A stretch of 64,000 nucleotides of DNA from Nicoliella lavandulae (lineage in GTDB: Bacteria > Bacillota > Bacilli > Lactobacillales > Lactobacillaceae), in NCBI RefSeq assembly GCF_037546185.1, contig NZ_JAWMWH010000001.1, forward strand, positions 1,354,590 to 1,418,589, given 5' to 3'. Made by a program: the position numbers and the translations under genes. Shown piece after piece: positions 35,060 through 43,795 of the stretch (positions within the stretch are counted from its first letter, which is position 1; every line of letters starts with the position of its first letter). The notes below the pieces were generated by a model. The model had not been told where the DNA came from. It searched no databases and was given only the letters and a program-made list of their open reading frames with translations.

Positions 35060-35398
35060 TTAATTAGCAGGGGTTAAAACCTTTCGCAAAATAAGAGTTT
35101 GTAAAAAGAAATTTAACTGTTCAACATCATCTGGATGTTGATTATTTTTGAATATATCAATTTTACGTAATCCCTTGCCATCAGTCACTACCATTTTTAG
35201 TTGATCTAGGTCTTTATTGACTGAAATTTTCAACTTATAACCATTTAAGTTCGCACCACTAATTGGTTGCTTTAACACAAAGCTACCGTTATTTTGTTTA
35301 CTAAATCCTAAATCTAACAATGTAAATTGTTTTATCTCTGGACTTAGTTTAAACTTACGGTCATCCCCTTGCAGTTGAACAACAGTTTCAAATGCCAT
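35060..35398 (-). CDS. DUF1831 domain protein
   Basis: A 112-residue protein of the lactobacillar DUF1831 family, beginning MAFETVVQLQGDDRKFKLSPEIK. It is compact alpha-beta, without membrane segments or cysteines, so it is not itself a sulfur carrier. Its start is two bases past the desulfurase stop codon, with GAGGG upstream, so it is coupled to the desulfurase gene. The constant place between desulfurase and mnmA suggests a helper in tRNA thiolation, an inference only. Confidence 0.82.
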   Translation of the reverse strand: MAFETVVQLQGDDRKFKLSPEIKQFTLLDLGFSKQNNGSFVLKQPISGANLNGYKLKISVNKDLDQLKMVVTDGKGLRKIDIFKNNQHPDDVEQLNFFLQTLILRKVLTPAN

Positions 35399-35400
35399 TA

Positions 35401-36567
35401 TTAACCCTCCGTTTTAACGGTTTTTTTCAACCGTTCAATAATTTTAGATAGTTCGTTGATAAATGCTTTAATATAATCTTCAGTTGTATCCTTACCGAAA
35501 CTAACCCGAATTGATTCGCCAATCCGGGGACTGTCAGGCCCAAACATTGCCACTAAGACATGGGAAGGGGCGATACTTCCAGCTGTACAAGCTGAACCAC
35601 CAGATACCGCAATTCCAGCTAAATCTAAATTAGTTTGCAATACATAGGTTGAAAAACCCTTAATCCATAAATTAAACACATGATTTAAATTATTAGGATC
35701 TAATGACCCGTTGATTGCAAAATCGATTCCATTATCAGCTAATCCGGCAGCAATCATTTCCTTGAAGTGATAGTATTTCGCCTGACGGGCTTGTTTTTCA
35801 TCATCAGTTAGTAATTTAACAGCCGTTGCAAATCCAGAAATGCCTGGTACATTTTCAGTCCCAGCACGTCGTTTCATTTCTTGATCGCCACCCTTAATGA
35901 AACTAGGGAAACTGACATTATCGCTCCGATATAAGAATCCCATCATTTTGGGTCCATTAATTTTATGAGCTGAAGTGGATAGCATATCAATATGATCAGC
36001 TTTAACGTCAATATCTAACAATCCGTAAGCCTGGACCGCATCTGTATGAAACCATGCTTGGTGATCCTTTAGAATCTCACCAATTTCATGGATGGGCATT
36101 CGACTCCCCACTTCGTTATTCCCGCTCATAATTGTAACTAAAATCGTTTCGTCATCTAATGCCGCTTTAAAGTCATCTAATGAAATTTCACCATTTTCAT
36201 TAACTGGCAAATAAGTCACTCGAAAGCCCTTTGATTCAAGATATTGTAGTGGTTTTAACACTGCTTCATGTTCGATTGCAGTGCTAATAATGTGATTACC
36301 CAACTTTTTTCTAGCTTCTGCCGTTTGAATAATAGCTGTGTTATCACTCTCCGAGCCACCACTAGTAAACACGATTTGATTATCATTAGCATTAATACTA
36401 TCTGCAATTACATGGCGACTAGCTTCCAATACCGTATGTGATTGTCGGCCTAAGCCGTACAAAGTCGAAGCATTCCCAAATACATTTTTAAATTTATCAG
36501 TCATGTCAGCCAACACTTCATCAGCAATCGGGGTCGTTGCTGCATTATCTAAATAAATCTCCGTCAA
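35401..36567 (-). CDS. Cysteine desulfurase (NifS/IscS-like, group II-type neighbours)
   Basis: A PLP enzyme that takes sulfur from cysteine. The 388-residue product has IYLDNAATTP at the start, the PLP-Lys motif STSAHKINGPK near residue 200 and the active-site Cys loop SGGSACTAGSIAPS near 325. The start is TTG 36567, 9 bases after AAGGAG; an earlier TTG abuts that site. It is followed by DUF1831 and mnmA and preceded by mtnN, so it most likely serves tRNA 2-thiolation. Confidence 0.93.
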   Translation of the reverse strand: MTEIYLDNAATTPIADEVLADMTDKFKNVFGNASTLYGLGRQSHTVLEASRHVIADSINANDNQIVFTSGGSESDNTAIIQTAEARKKLGNHIISTAIEHEAVLKPLQYLESKGFRVTYLPVNENGEISLDDFKAALDDETILVTIMSGNNEVGSRMPIHEIGEILKDHQAWFHTDAVQAYGLLDIDVKADHIDMLSTSAHKINGPKMMGFLYRSDNVSFPSFIKGGDQEMKRRAGTENVPGISGFATAVKLLTDDEKQARQAKYYHFKEMIAAGLADNGIDFAINGSLDPNNLNHVFNLWIKGFSTYVLQTNLDLAGIAVSGGSACTAGSIAPSHVLVAMFGPDSPRIGESIRVSFGKDTTEDYIKAFINELSKIIERLKKTVKTEG

Positions 36568-36587
36568 GGTAGCCAACTCCTTAGTTA

Positions 36588-37280
36588 TTAATCTTGGTTT
36601 TGTAAAAAGTTCAACATCATTTTAGCGGAACGTTTACCAGCTTCAACGACAAATTCGTTAAAACTAACGTCCGCATTTTCATCACCAACATCAGACATTG
36701 CTCGAATAACAACGTATGGAATATTGAATTGATTAGCCACTTGACCAACTGCAGCGCCTTCCATTTCACTAGAAAGTGCATCTGGGAAGTGACTTAAAAT
36801 AGTGTCAATTTGTTGTTGACTAGCAATAAATTGATCACCAGAAACAATCAAGCCAGTTTTAGCTTCTAGTCCTACTGCATTTGAAGCAGCTACTAATTGA
36901 TTGACAAAAGCTTGATCTGCCTTAAACCGAGCTGGTTGATCTGGAACTTGTCCATATTCATAACCGGCGGCAGTTGCGTCAGCATCATGATAGGCAGTTT
37001 CAGTGGATACAACAACATCGCCAACTGATAGTCCAGTACCAATTCCAGCAGCAGAACCAGTATTAATAATAATATCAACATCAAATTCTGTGACTAATAG
37101 AACCGAAGTGATTCCAGCTTCTACCTTACCAATTCCTGACTTAACTAGAACCACTGACTCACCATTAATGGTCCCAGCAAAAAAGTCGATTCCTTTAATA
37201 TTTTTAGTAGTTTCATTTTCTAAGTTGTCATGAAGACTCTTAATTTCTTCATCCATGGCGCATAAAATTCCGTATTTCAT
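36588..37280 (-). CDS. mtnN: 5'-Methylthioadenosine/S-adenosylhomocysteine nucleosidase
   Basis: MtnN (Pfs) removes adenine from MTA and SAH, recycling SAM by-products and, with LuxS, leading to AI-2. The 230-residue product starts MKYGILCAMDEEIKSL (catalytic Glu12) and has INTGSAAGIG near residue 75, SSEMEGAAVGQV near 169 and the catalytic Asp in AMSDVGDENA near 195. The ribosome site is AAGGAG. It precedes the desulfurase by about 20 bases and follows the tail-anchored gene by 13. Confidence 0.96.
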   Translation of the reverse strand: MKYGILCAMDEEIKSLHDNLENETTKNIKGIDFFAGTINGESVVLVKSGIGKVEAGITSVLLVTEFDVDIIINTGSAAGIGTGLSVGDVVVSTETAYHDADATAAGYEYGQVPDQPARFKADQAFVNQLVAASNAVGLEAKTGLIVSGDQFIASQQQIDTILSHFPDALSSEMEGAAVGQVANQFNIPYVVIRAMSDVGDENADVSFNEFVVEAGKRSAKMMLNFLQNQD

Positions 37281-37293
37281 TTCTAATAGCTCC

Positions 37294-37608
37294 TTAATTT
37301 ACAAAAAATAGTACTAAGAATACGATAATAATTCCAATCGTAAACAAAGCAATTAATCCATCTAATCGATGTGCTAATTTTTTAGATTTCTGTTCAGCTA
37401 TCTGCTGCTTAGTTTGCGCATCAAATAGGTCTTGATCTTGCTTTAACTTTTGTCGACTAAGCGATGGTTCATCATCAAATCCACTTGAATCAAAATCGTT
37501 AACGGGATCATCATATAAATCACCCTTGCCGTGTAATTCTCGATACTGCTTACGCGTTAATGAATCATGATCAGATTCAAAATGATTATCATTACTAATC
37601 AAATTCAC
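37294..37608 (-). CDS. Tail-anchored small membrane protein, unknown function
   Basis: A 104-residue protein with a highly charged, probably disordered N-terminal 80 residues (containing SLTRKQYREL), a basic segment and one C-terminal transmembrane helix (LDGLIALFTIGIIIVFLVLFF), so it is anchored by its tail with the bulk in the cytosol. The start is GTG, partly overlapping the Nudix gene's end. The Nudix-this gene-mtnN arrangement is seen in other lactobacilli, and function is unknown. Confidence 0.75.
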   Translation of the reverse strand: MNLISNDNHFESDHDSLTRKQYRELHGKGDLYDDPVNDFDSSGFDDEPSLSRQKLKQDQDLFDAQTKQQIAEQKSKKLAHRLDGLIALFTIGIIIVFLVLFFVN

Positions 37609-38157
37609 CTACTTACTTAATAGTTCCCAATAAAGAATTGCCATTGCAGTCTTAGCATCCTTTATTTCACCATGATCCAATAAAGCTTTAGCTTCAGATA
37701 GTGAATACTCCTTAATTCTTAGATATTCACCCTTATCACGTGGTAATTCATCTGATACTGGTTCTAAGTCCGTAGCTAAATATAAGTCCATATATTCATC
37801 TGAAAAACCAATTGAAGTGTAGAATCCGGTTAGATGCTTTAGCGTATTTGCATGATATCTGATTTCCTCGTTTAGTTCACGAATCATCGCATCTTCAGAT
37901 GAATTATTTTTATCACGTGCATCCACCTTACCAGCGGGAATTTCGAGTGTTTCAGACTGAACCGCAGCACGCCATTGAGTTTCCATAATCATTTTATTGT
38001 TGTTAGTAATTACCAAAGCAGCAACTGCTTTAGCATGATGAACAATATCACGACTGGCTTGTTGGCCATTTGGCAATTCAACCGTTTGCTTTTCAACATC
38101 AATAATGGATCCATGATATTTAGGATCACTTTTAATTACCTTTTCCTCTAAATTCAC
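37609..38157 (-). CDS. Nudix hydrolase, ADP-ribose pyrophosphatase type
   Basis: A 182-residue Nudix protein of the ADPRase type, likely splitting ADP-ribose to AMP and ribose 5-phosphate. The Nudix box spans GKVDARDKNNSS.. to RELNEEIRY (about residues 95-118). Compared with the canonical box it has a few extra residues and lacks the final Gly, but the metal-binding REL.EE core remains. The start is GTG 38157 after AGGTG. It is between csp and a tail-anchored gene in an operon ending in the sulfur/tRNA genes. Confidence 0.85.
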   Translation of the reverse strand: MNLEEKVIKSDPKYHGSIIDVEKQTVELPNGQQASRDIVHHAKAVAALVITNNNKMIMETQWRAAVQSETLEIPAGKVDARDKNNSSEDAMIRELNEEIRYHANTLKHLTGFYTSIGFSDEYMDLYLATDLEPVSDELPRDKGEYLRIKEYSLSEAKALLDHGEIKDAKTAMAILYWELLSK

Positions 38158-38216
38158 AATTATCACCTACTTCATTCAATAGTACAATTTTAGCGATAAT
38201 AATTTAAAAATGCAAT

Positions 38217-38426
38217 CTAATCACTTTCAATTGGTTGCACCTTAGCAGCCTGAGGACCCTTTTGTCCGTCAACAACTACATATTGAACCTTTTCACCAGG
38301 CGTAAGAGTTCTAAAACCATCCCCAACAATAGCAGAAAAGTGTACAAATAATTTATTCTTATCAGCCTCTTTAATGTAGCCGTAACCCTTATCCTTATCA
38401 TATTCTTTAACCGTTCCAATTAGCAA
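38217..38426 (-). CDS. Cold-shock domain protein
   Basis: A 69-residue single cold-shock domain (OB fold) that binds single-stranded RNA/DNA. RNP1 reads KGYGYI (residues 14-19) and RNP2 reads LFVHFSAI (28-35). RNP1 normally has KGFGFI, so both Phe are Tyr here, and the C-terminus PQAAKVQPI is typical. The start is TTG 38426, 9 bases after GAAAGGA; an ATG three codons earlier abuts that site. It lies immediately after the ileS terminator hairpin. Confidence 0.92.
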   Translation of the reverse strand: MLIGTVKEYDKDKGYGYIKEADKNKLFVHFSAIVGDGFRTLTPGEKVQYVVVDGQKGPQAAKVQPIESD

Positions 38427-38442
38427 TTTAATCATTCCTTTC

Positions 38443-38481
38443 AATAAAAACGGCTGGGAAAGTATCCCAGCCGTTTTTTTA
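38443..38481 (-). terminator. Terminator of ileS, directly before csp
   Basis: CGGCTGGGA and TCCCAGCCG form a perfect 9-bp GC-rich stem with a 5-base loop, flanked on the minus strand by seven A and five T. The csp ribosome site starts within 10 bases of its end. Confidence 0.9.
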
Positions 38482-41280
38482 TTAATCAGTAAAACCTTCA
38501 GTAGCAGTCTCTGGAAATTCTTGTCTAACAATTGATGCACAACGCTTACAGAATTCAGGATAGTCAGGGTCTGAGCCAACATCTTGAGTAGTAAGTCGAC
38601 AACGTTCACAGACTTTTCCTTCAGCCTTTTCAACGGTAATGGCAACCCCATTATTATATTGATCAGCATTATCTGGAGCGGCATCAAAGTCATTAACTAC
38701 TAGCTGCGAAACAAGTAGTACTTGTTTAACATCGGTGTTTAATGAATCTAATAATTGTTTGTTTTCTGGTGTGAGATATAGAGTCAACTTAGCTTCAGAA
38801 GCCTTCCCAATTAATTTTTGGTCACGAACTTCTTCTAATGACTTCAATACATCTTCACGAAGATCCATAAATTGATTCCAATTTGCAAGTAACTTATCTT
38901 CATTTGGTAACTTTTCAGCTACTGGCATTTCTGATAATTGAGCAAATTCTTCAGGTTCCTTAAGGAAGCCCCAAATTTCTTCAGTTGTATGTGGAATGAT
39001 TGGCGTAAGTAACTTAGTCAATGCTACCACGGACTTGTAAATGACAGTTTGCATTGAGCGTCTAGCATGACTGTCCTTGGCATCAATATATAGAATATCC
39101 TTTGCAATATCCAAGTAGAATGCTGATAAATCAGCATTAACAAATTTCAATACTGCGCGGTAAATATCTAAGAAATCGTAGTGATCATAATAGTTTTTAA
39201 TTTCGGCAATAAAGTGGTTCAATTTAACTAACATAAATTGGTCCAATGCCCGCATATCATCAAAGGCCACTTCATTTTCTGATGGTTCATAATCACTAGT
39301 ATTAGCCAACATGTAACGAACCGTATTTCTAATTTTCTTGTATGAATCAGAAACCTTTACAAAGTTTTCCATTGAAACCCGCACGTCAGCAGATGTATCA
39401 ACTGAAGTGACCCAAGTTCTAACAATGTCAGCTCCCATCTTATCAATTACTTCTGATGGTGCAATTGTATTACCAAGAGACTTACTCATCTTATGACCCT
39501 TACCGTCTAAAGTAAATCCTTGAGAAACCAATTGTTTGTAAGGAGCATGGCCAGAAACAGCAACACTAGTGATTAAACTAGAGTTGAACCAACCACGATA
39601 TTGATCAGATCCTTCTAGGTACATATCAGCAGGGTAAGTTAAGTATGGGCGTTCTGCCAATACCCCTTGGTGAGAAGAACCAGAATCGAACCAAACATCC
39701 ATAATGTCATGTTCTTTAGTAAATTTGCCATTTGGTGAATGTTCATTTGTATAACCATCTGGTAAAAGATCCTTAGCTTCTTTTTCAAACCAAATGTCAG
39801 ATCCATGTTTAGCAAATAAATCAGCAACATGGGAAACCGTTTCTTTTTCAATAATTGGCGTGCCATCTTCTGCATAAAAGATTGGTAGTGGAACTCCCCA
39901 AACCCGTTGTCTAGAAATAACCCAGTCATTACGGTTAGCAATCATATTATGAAGACGTTTTTGACCCCATTCAGGTTTAAATTTAACTTCATCAATCGCT
40001 GCTAAAATTTGATCTTTAATTTTATCAACCGAAGCGAACCATTGTGTAGTGGCACGATAGATAACCGGTTTTTTAGTCCGCCAATCAAATGGATAACTAT
40101 GTTCAATTGGCATGTACTTAAGCATTAAATTAGCTTCTTTTAACTTGTTTAATGAAATTTCATTAGCGTCATCATAGAATACCCCTTCGAAGTCTTTGCC
40201 GGCTTCTTTAGTAAGGTAACCCTTTGAGTCAACATCAACGAAGATATCTAAACCATACTTTTTACCAACTTGATAATCATCGTCCCCAAAACCAGGCGCC
40301 GTATGAACTAATCCAGTCCCGGCATCCAACGTAACGAAATCACCAAGCATTGTTAGTAAGTGTCGTTCTGGCATAAATGGATGTTGAGCTTCCACGTATT
40401 CAAGATCTTTTCCTTGAACCGTTTTAACTACTTCGTAATCATCCCAACCGAATAATTCAGCATCCTTACTTAATAGATCAGTTGCAACCACAAACTTACG
40501 ATCATCACCAGCTGGTTTTACAACTGAGTATTCAAAGTTAGCAGAAACTGTAATTCCCATTGAAGCTGGAATCGTCCAAGGAGTCGTCGTCCAAACAGCA
40601 AGGTAAGTATTATCATCTAAGACACCCTTACCATCAATAACCTTTTCACCATAGAATACAGATGGAGAAGTAATGTCATGGTATTCAACTTCAGCTTCAG
40701 CCAATGCTGATTCGGATGACCATGACCAAATAACTGGCTTTAATCCACGGTAAATCAAGTCATTTTCAGCCATTTTACCAAATACACGGATTTCAGCGGC
40801 TTCAAATTCAGGTGCTAACGTTAAGTATGGGTTGTCCCATTCACCAGCAACACCTAGTCGTTTGAATCCCTTCTTCTGACGTGCAACTTGTTCTAACGCA
40901 TAGTCATGACAAAGTTTTCTAAATTCATTTGTAGACATCTTTTTACGGTCATAACCAGCTTGGGTTAACTTTTGTTCAATTGGTAGCCCATGCGTATCCC
41001 AACCAGGAACGTATGGTGCTCTGAAGCCATTCATAGACTTGTAACGAACGATAAAATCTTTTGAAATTTTATTCATAGCATGGCCCATGTGAATATCACC
41101 ATTTGCATATGGAGGTCCATCATGAAGCACAAAAGTTGGCTTACCTTCATTTAATTTTTGTCTTTGTTCGTAAACTTTATTTTCTTCCCAAAGTTTTTGA
41201 CGTTCAACTTCTTTAACTGGTAAATTTCCACGCATTTTAAACTTGGTTTTACCTAAATTCAATGTATCTTTTACTCTCAT
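38482..41280 (-). CDS. ileS: Isoleucyl-tRNA synthetase
   Basis: A class I aminoacyl-tRNA synthetase. The 932-residue product has the HIGH box as GDIHMGHA near residue 61, the editing domain in the middle, KMSKS in GHKMSKSLGN near 595 and a C-terminal zinc ribbon (CERCRL plus CKRC). The short eukaryote-like insertions are lacking; it is the bacterial type. The start is ATG 41280, 9 bases after AAGGAG. A T-box leader precedes it, so expression rises when tRNA-Ile is uncharged. Confidence 0.97.
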   Translation of the reverse strand: MRVKDTLNLGKTKFKMRGNLPVKEVERQKLWEENKVYEQRQKLNEGKPTFVLHDGPPYANGDIHMGHAMNKISKDFIVRYKSMNGFRAPYVPGWDTHGLPIEQKLTQAGYDRKKMSTNEFRKLCHDYALEQVARQKKGFKRLGVAGEWDNPYLTLAPEFEAAEIRVFGKMAENDLIYRGLKPVIWSWSSESALAEAEVEYHDITSPSVFYGEKVIDGKGVLDDNTYLAVWTTTPWTIPASMGITVSANFEYSVVKPAGDDRKFVVATDLLSKDAELFGWDDYEVVKTVQGKDLEYVEAQHPFMPERHLLTMLGDFVTLDAGTGLVHTAPGFGDDDYQVGKKYGLDIFVDVDSKGYLTKEAGKDFEGVFYDDANEISLNKLKEANLMLKYMPIEHSYPFDWRTKKPVIYRATTQWFASVDKIKDQILAAIDEVKFKPEWGQKRLHNMIANRNDWVISRQRVWGVPLPIFYAEDGTPIIEKETVSHVADLFAKHGSDIWFEKEAKDLLPDGYTNEHSPNGKFTKEHDIMDVWFDSGSSHQGVLAERPYLTYPADMYLEGSDQYRGWFNSSLITSVAVSGHAPYKQLVSQGFTLDGKGHKMSKSLGNTIAPSEVIDKMGADIVRTWVTSVDTSADVRVSMENFVKVSDSYKKIRNTVRYMLANTSDYEPSENEVAFDDMRALDQFMLVKLNHFIAEIKNYYDHYDFLDIYRAVLKFVNADLSAFYLDIAKDILYIDAKDSHARRSMQTVIYKSVVALTKLLTPIIPHTTEEIWGFLKEPEEFAQLSEMPVAEKLPNEDKLLANWNQFMDLREDVLKSLEEVRDQKLIGKASEAKLTLYLTPENKQLLDSLNTDVKQVLLVSQLVVNDFDAAPDNADQYNNGVAITVEKAEGKVCERCRLTTQDVGSDPDYPEFCKRCASIVRQEFPETATEGFTD

Positions 41281-41304
41281 CCACATTCACTCCTTAATAA
41301 ATTT

Positions 41305-41513
41305 ATATACAAAAAAAGACTTCATCCAAGGGACGAAATCTTCCGTGGTACCACCCAATTTTAGAATATATAAATTCTCTTATTTAAAGTAATTGAATTG
41401 ACTAGTTAATAGCCAGGATTGATGGAAAAACTCAAATGAACCTATCGATCTCACACCGTCATCGACTCGCTTATTGGAATTTAAGATTTTCACGATCCCA
41501 TTCAATGATTATA
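41305..41513 (-). promoter_or_regulatory. T-box leader of ileS with promoter -10
   Basis: The minus strand carries the conserved T-box sequence GGGTGGTACCACGG at 41343-41356, followed by a terminator whose stem is AAGATTTCGTCC/GGATGAAGTCTT with seven T (41308-41343). Upstream Stem I-like sequence runs to about 41505, with several ATC triplets as possible Ile specifier; I could not assign which. A TATAAT (41508-41513) abuts the divIVA stop codon and could start this RNA. Confidence 0.9.
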
Positions 41514-42230
41514 TTAAATTTGTTTATTAGAACCATCAGGATAATATACAACTGTCGATGATTGGCCGTTGCTTAGAATCTGATTACCTGAATCTTGACT
41601 TGATTTTACACTGTTGATTTGTGAGTTGTCAAGATTATGAACGAATTTATCAGTAGATAAACCATCATTAGCTCCGTCTGTAGAAACAGTGGGTGTAGAT
41701 TCAGAGCTCAATAAATTATCCCAATCACTACTTTGGGTAAACTCAAGTTGGCCTTTAAGCAAGGCCGTAACCTTTTGTCTAAATAATTGAGTTGACTTTT
41801 TAAGTGATTCCATTTCTGATGAAAGACCATTAACTTGCTTTGTCGATTGTGAAATAATCTCATTTGCACGTTGATTAGCATTATATAAAGTAATCTGTGC
41901 TTTTTGGTCTGCATCATTAATAACTGATTGAGCACGTTGGTTAGCCTTAGCAATTATTTCATCTGCTTCACCATCAGCTTTATTTTTAACTTGATCAGCC
42001 GCTTGTTGTGCAACTAAAATTGATTGATTTAAGGAATTTTGCAAATTATTAAAGTGCTTTAACTTAGACTGTGTATCATTTAAAGCCGTTCTTAAATCGT
42101 CATTTTGCTTAATTGTAATTTGATAGTCTTTAATAATTTGATCTAGAAAATCATTTACTTGGTCAATATTATAACCACGCATCTTAATCGAAAATTCCTT
42201 ATTATGAATATCTTGTGGACTTAAAACCAT
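41514..42230 (-). CDS. divIVA: Cell-division protein DivIVA
   Basis: DivIVA marks the negatively curved membrane at poles and septa. The 238-residue product has the N-terminal lipid-binding SPQDIHNKEFSIKMRGYNIDQVNDFLDQI motif (residues 3-30) and a long Ala/Gln-rich coiled coil (about 30-170), then a Ser/Asn-rich tail. The start is ATG 42230 after GGGGGGA; an upstream ATG at 42245 covers that site. It lies at the end of the dcw operon after ylmH and before the ileS T-box. Confidence 0.93.
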   Translation of the reverse strand: MVLSPQDIHNKEFSIKMRGYNIDQVNDFLDQIIKDYQITIKQNDDLRTALNDTQSKLKHFNNLQNSLNQSILVAQQAADQVKNKADGEADEIIAKANQRAQSVINDADQKAQITLYNANQRANEIISQSTKQVNGLSSEMESLKKSTQLFRQKVTALLKGQLEFTQSSDWDNLLSSESTPTVSTDGANDGLSTDKFVHNLDNSQINSVKSSQDSGNQILSNGQSSTVVYYPDGSNKQI

Positions 42231-42245
42231 GTTGATTCCCCCCAT

Positions 42246-43028
42246 TTATTTCTTTAATACTGATAAACTAACCCTTAACTTATTATGCCTGCTTATGCCA
42301 AATATTTCCATCACTTTTAATCGGCCGTAACCACGAACTGATAAAACATCATTTAATTCTAGTTCGTAATTGGGTTGACTAAATTCACCCCAATTAAGAT
42401 GAACCTTGCCCTTAGCAACTAATTCTTTAGACGTATTTCGCGAAACGTTAAATCCTCTTGAAATTACATTATCAACACGTAACGATGAAAGCGTGGTATT
42501 AACTGTCTTCCATTCATTTAAAGGTTCAATAATCTTATTCAATGGGATTTCCTGTAATTGAACTTTAACCTTTCCTATTCGGTCAATTTGTCCTTTTAAA
42601 TAGGTTGCCATCTCTTGTTCGGTTACAAACTGCCAATGTTGACCATCAAACAGAATATCACCAATCACATTTCGCTCAATTCCAGAACCAATCAAAGTCC
42701 CTAATACTTGATTATGGTGTAGCTTAGCAAATTTAATTGGATACCTAATATCAAATAAGCAAAGATTGTAGTCTTCTATCTTAGGTTCAAAGTAATCTGG
42801 ATAAATCAATGCCCGTTTCATTTCAGAATTATGTAGCCCCCCAAAACTGGCAACATGCACTTCATTATAACTATTAGCAATGATTTGTAATAGATAAATC
42901 TGTCTGGGGTTCAAAAAGCTAGTTAGAATGGGTCGATATTCATTAATTGATTGATTAACAACATCATCCATTGATTCCAGAAATGGAATTTCGTTTTTTC
43001 TGAAATGTTGTTCTATATTTTCATTCAT
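42246..43028 (-). CDS. ylmH: YlmH family S4-domain RNA-binding protein
   Basis: A 260-residue protein with a C-terminal S4 domain (about 180-255, TLSSLRVDNVISRGFNVSRNTS onward, with VHLNWGEFSQPNYELE and the GRLKV end). It is the YlmH family, in which B. subtilis YlmH rescues stalled ribosomes and peptidyl-tRNA, and S. pneumoniae YlmH affects division. It overlaps the yggT stop codon by four bases. It is in the sepF-yggT-ylmH-divIVA set. Confidence 0.9.
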   Translation of the reverse strand: MNENIEQHFRKNEIPFLESMDDVVNQSINEYRPILTSFLNPRQIYLLQIIANSYNEVHVASFGGLHNSEMKRALIYPDYFEPKIEDYNLCLFDIRYPIKFAKLHHNQVLGTLIGSGIERNVIGDILFDGQHWQFVTEQEMATYLKGQIDRIGKVKVQLQEIPLNKIIEPLNEWKTVNTTLSSLRVDNVISRGFNVSRNTSKELVAKGKVHLNWGEFSQPNYELELNDVLSVRGYGRLKVMEIFGISRHNKLRVSLSVLKK

Positions 43029-43306
43029 AATGCATTCACTACGAAAATCTCAATTCGCGTTAACACCACTTGTAGGATGTCTAAAACAATAATTACCGCA
43101 ACTGGTGCTAAACTAATCATTCCAATTCTTGCAAAACTAAACAGATTTAAAGCTGGTTGGACTAGTCTTGCAATTATTTGACCAGGCTTAGAATAAGCAG
43201 CATTGGGTAACCAAGACATTAAACAATATACTAAAATTAAAATCATATATAGTGAAATTAATTTATTAATCATGAAGAAAAATAGCCCAATTAGGGTTAA
43301 CATCAT
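43025..43306 (-). CDS. YggT family membrane protein
   Basis: A 93-residue membrane protein with two YggT-type helices (about residues 5-28 and 60-88) and the family's SWLPNA.YS.PG motif between them. It is of the YlmG type, linked with SepF and needed for nucleoid or septum placement in some bacteria. It begins 16 bases after sepF and overlaps ylmH. Function not established. Confidence 0.92.
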   Translation of the reverse strand: MMLTLIGLFFFMINKLISLYMILILVYCLMSWLPNAAYSKPGQIIARLVQPALNLFSFARIGMISLAPVAVIIVLDILQVVLTRIEIFVVNAL

Positions 43307-43321
43307 AAAAATATAATCTCC

Positions 43322-43768
43322 TTATCTAAAACGATTACTTAGGTCCTTTTTTTCGTCGCCACCAATTTCAAATTTGTGAGGCGTAAATAAAAAGACACGG
43401 CTACCAATTCGCTCAACATTTCCATCAATAGTAAATACAGCTCCAGTTAAAAAATCAATGATTCTTGTAATCGAATTACGATCAGCATGTGAAAAATTAA
43501 CAATTACTGCATTGTTTTCAATTAAGCTACCAGCAATTTTCTTTGCATCAGAGTAAATACGTGGTTCAAAAATAGAAATTTTACTATTTTGACGTTGTTG
43601 AATTGAAACAATTTTTTTATCAGGTTGACCATTAGTAGTTAACTTCGATTTGGGTTGATGTTCATCAATGTTTGCAACTGTTTTCCGTTCAGATTGAATT
43701 GATTCAGTTTCATCATCATCATCGTCATCTAGACCGAAGAACTTGCTAAATTTAAATTTTTCAGACAA
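43322..43768 (-). CDS. sepF: Cell-division protein SepF
   Basis: SepF anchors FtsZ to the membrane and bundles filaments. The 148-residue product starts MSEKFKFSKFFGLDDDDDDE (amphipathic N-terminal helix) and has the C-terminal SepF domain (about residues 65-145, including NNAVIVNFSHADRNSITRIIDFLTGAVF). The start is TTG 43768; GAGGGG lies 11 bases before it, while a GTG three codons upstream is too near. It sits between ftsZ and yggT. Confidence 0.95.
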   Translation of the reverse strand: MSEKFKFSKFFGLDDDDDDETESIQSERKTVANIDEHQPKSKLTTNGQPDKKIVSIQQRQNSKISIFEPRIYSDAKKIAGSLIENNAVIVNFSHADRNSITRIIDFLTGAVFTIDGNVERIGSRVFLFTPHKFEIGGDEKKDLSNRFR

Positions 43769-43795
43769 GAAAACCACTTCCCCTCACAAAGCTAA

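Noticed and set aside
38427..38693. Longer frame upstream of the cold-shock protein start
   Set aside because: It runs through the ileS terminator and coding end. The usual 66-69-residue cold-shock length and the ribosome site support TTG 38426.
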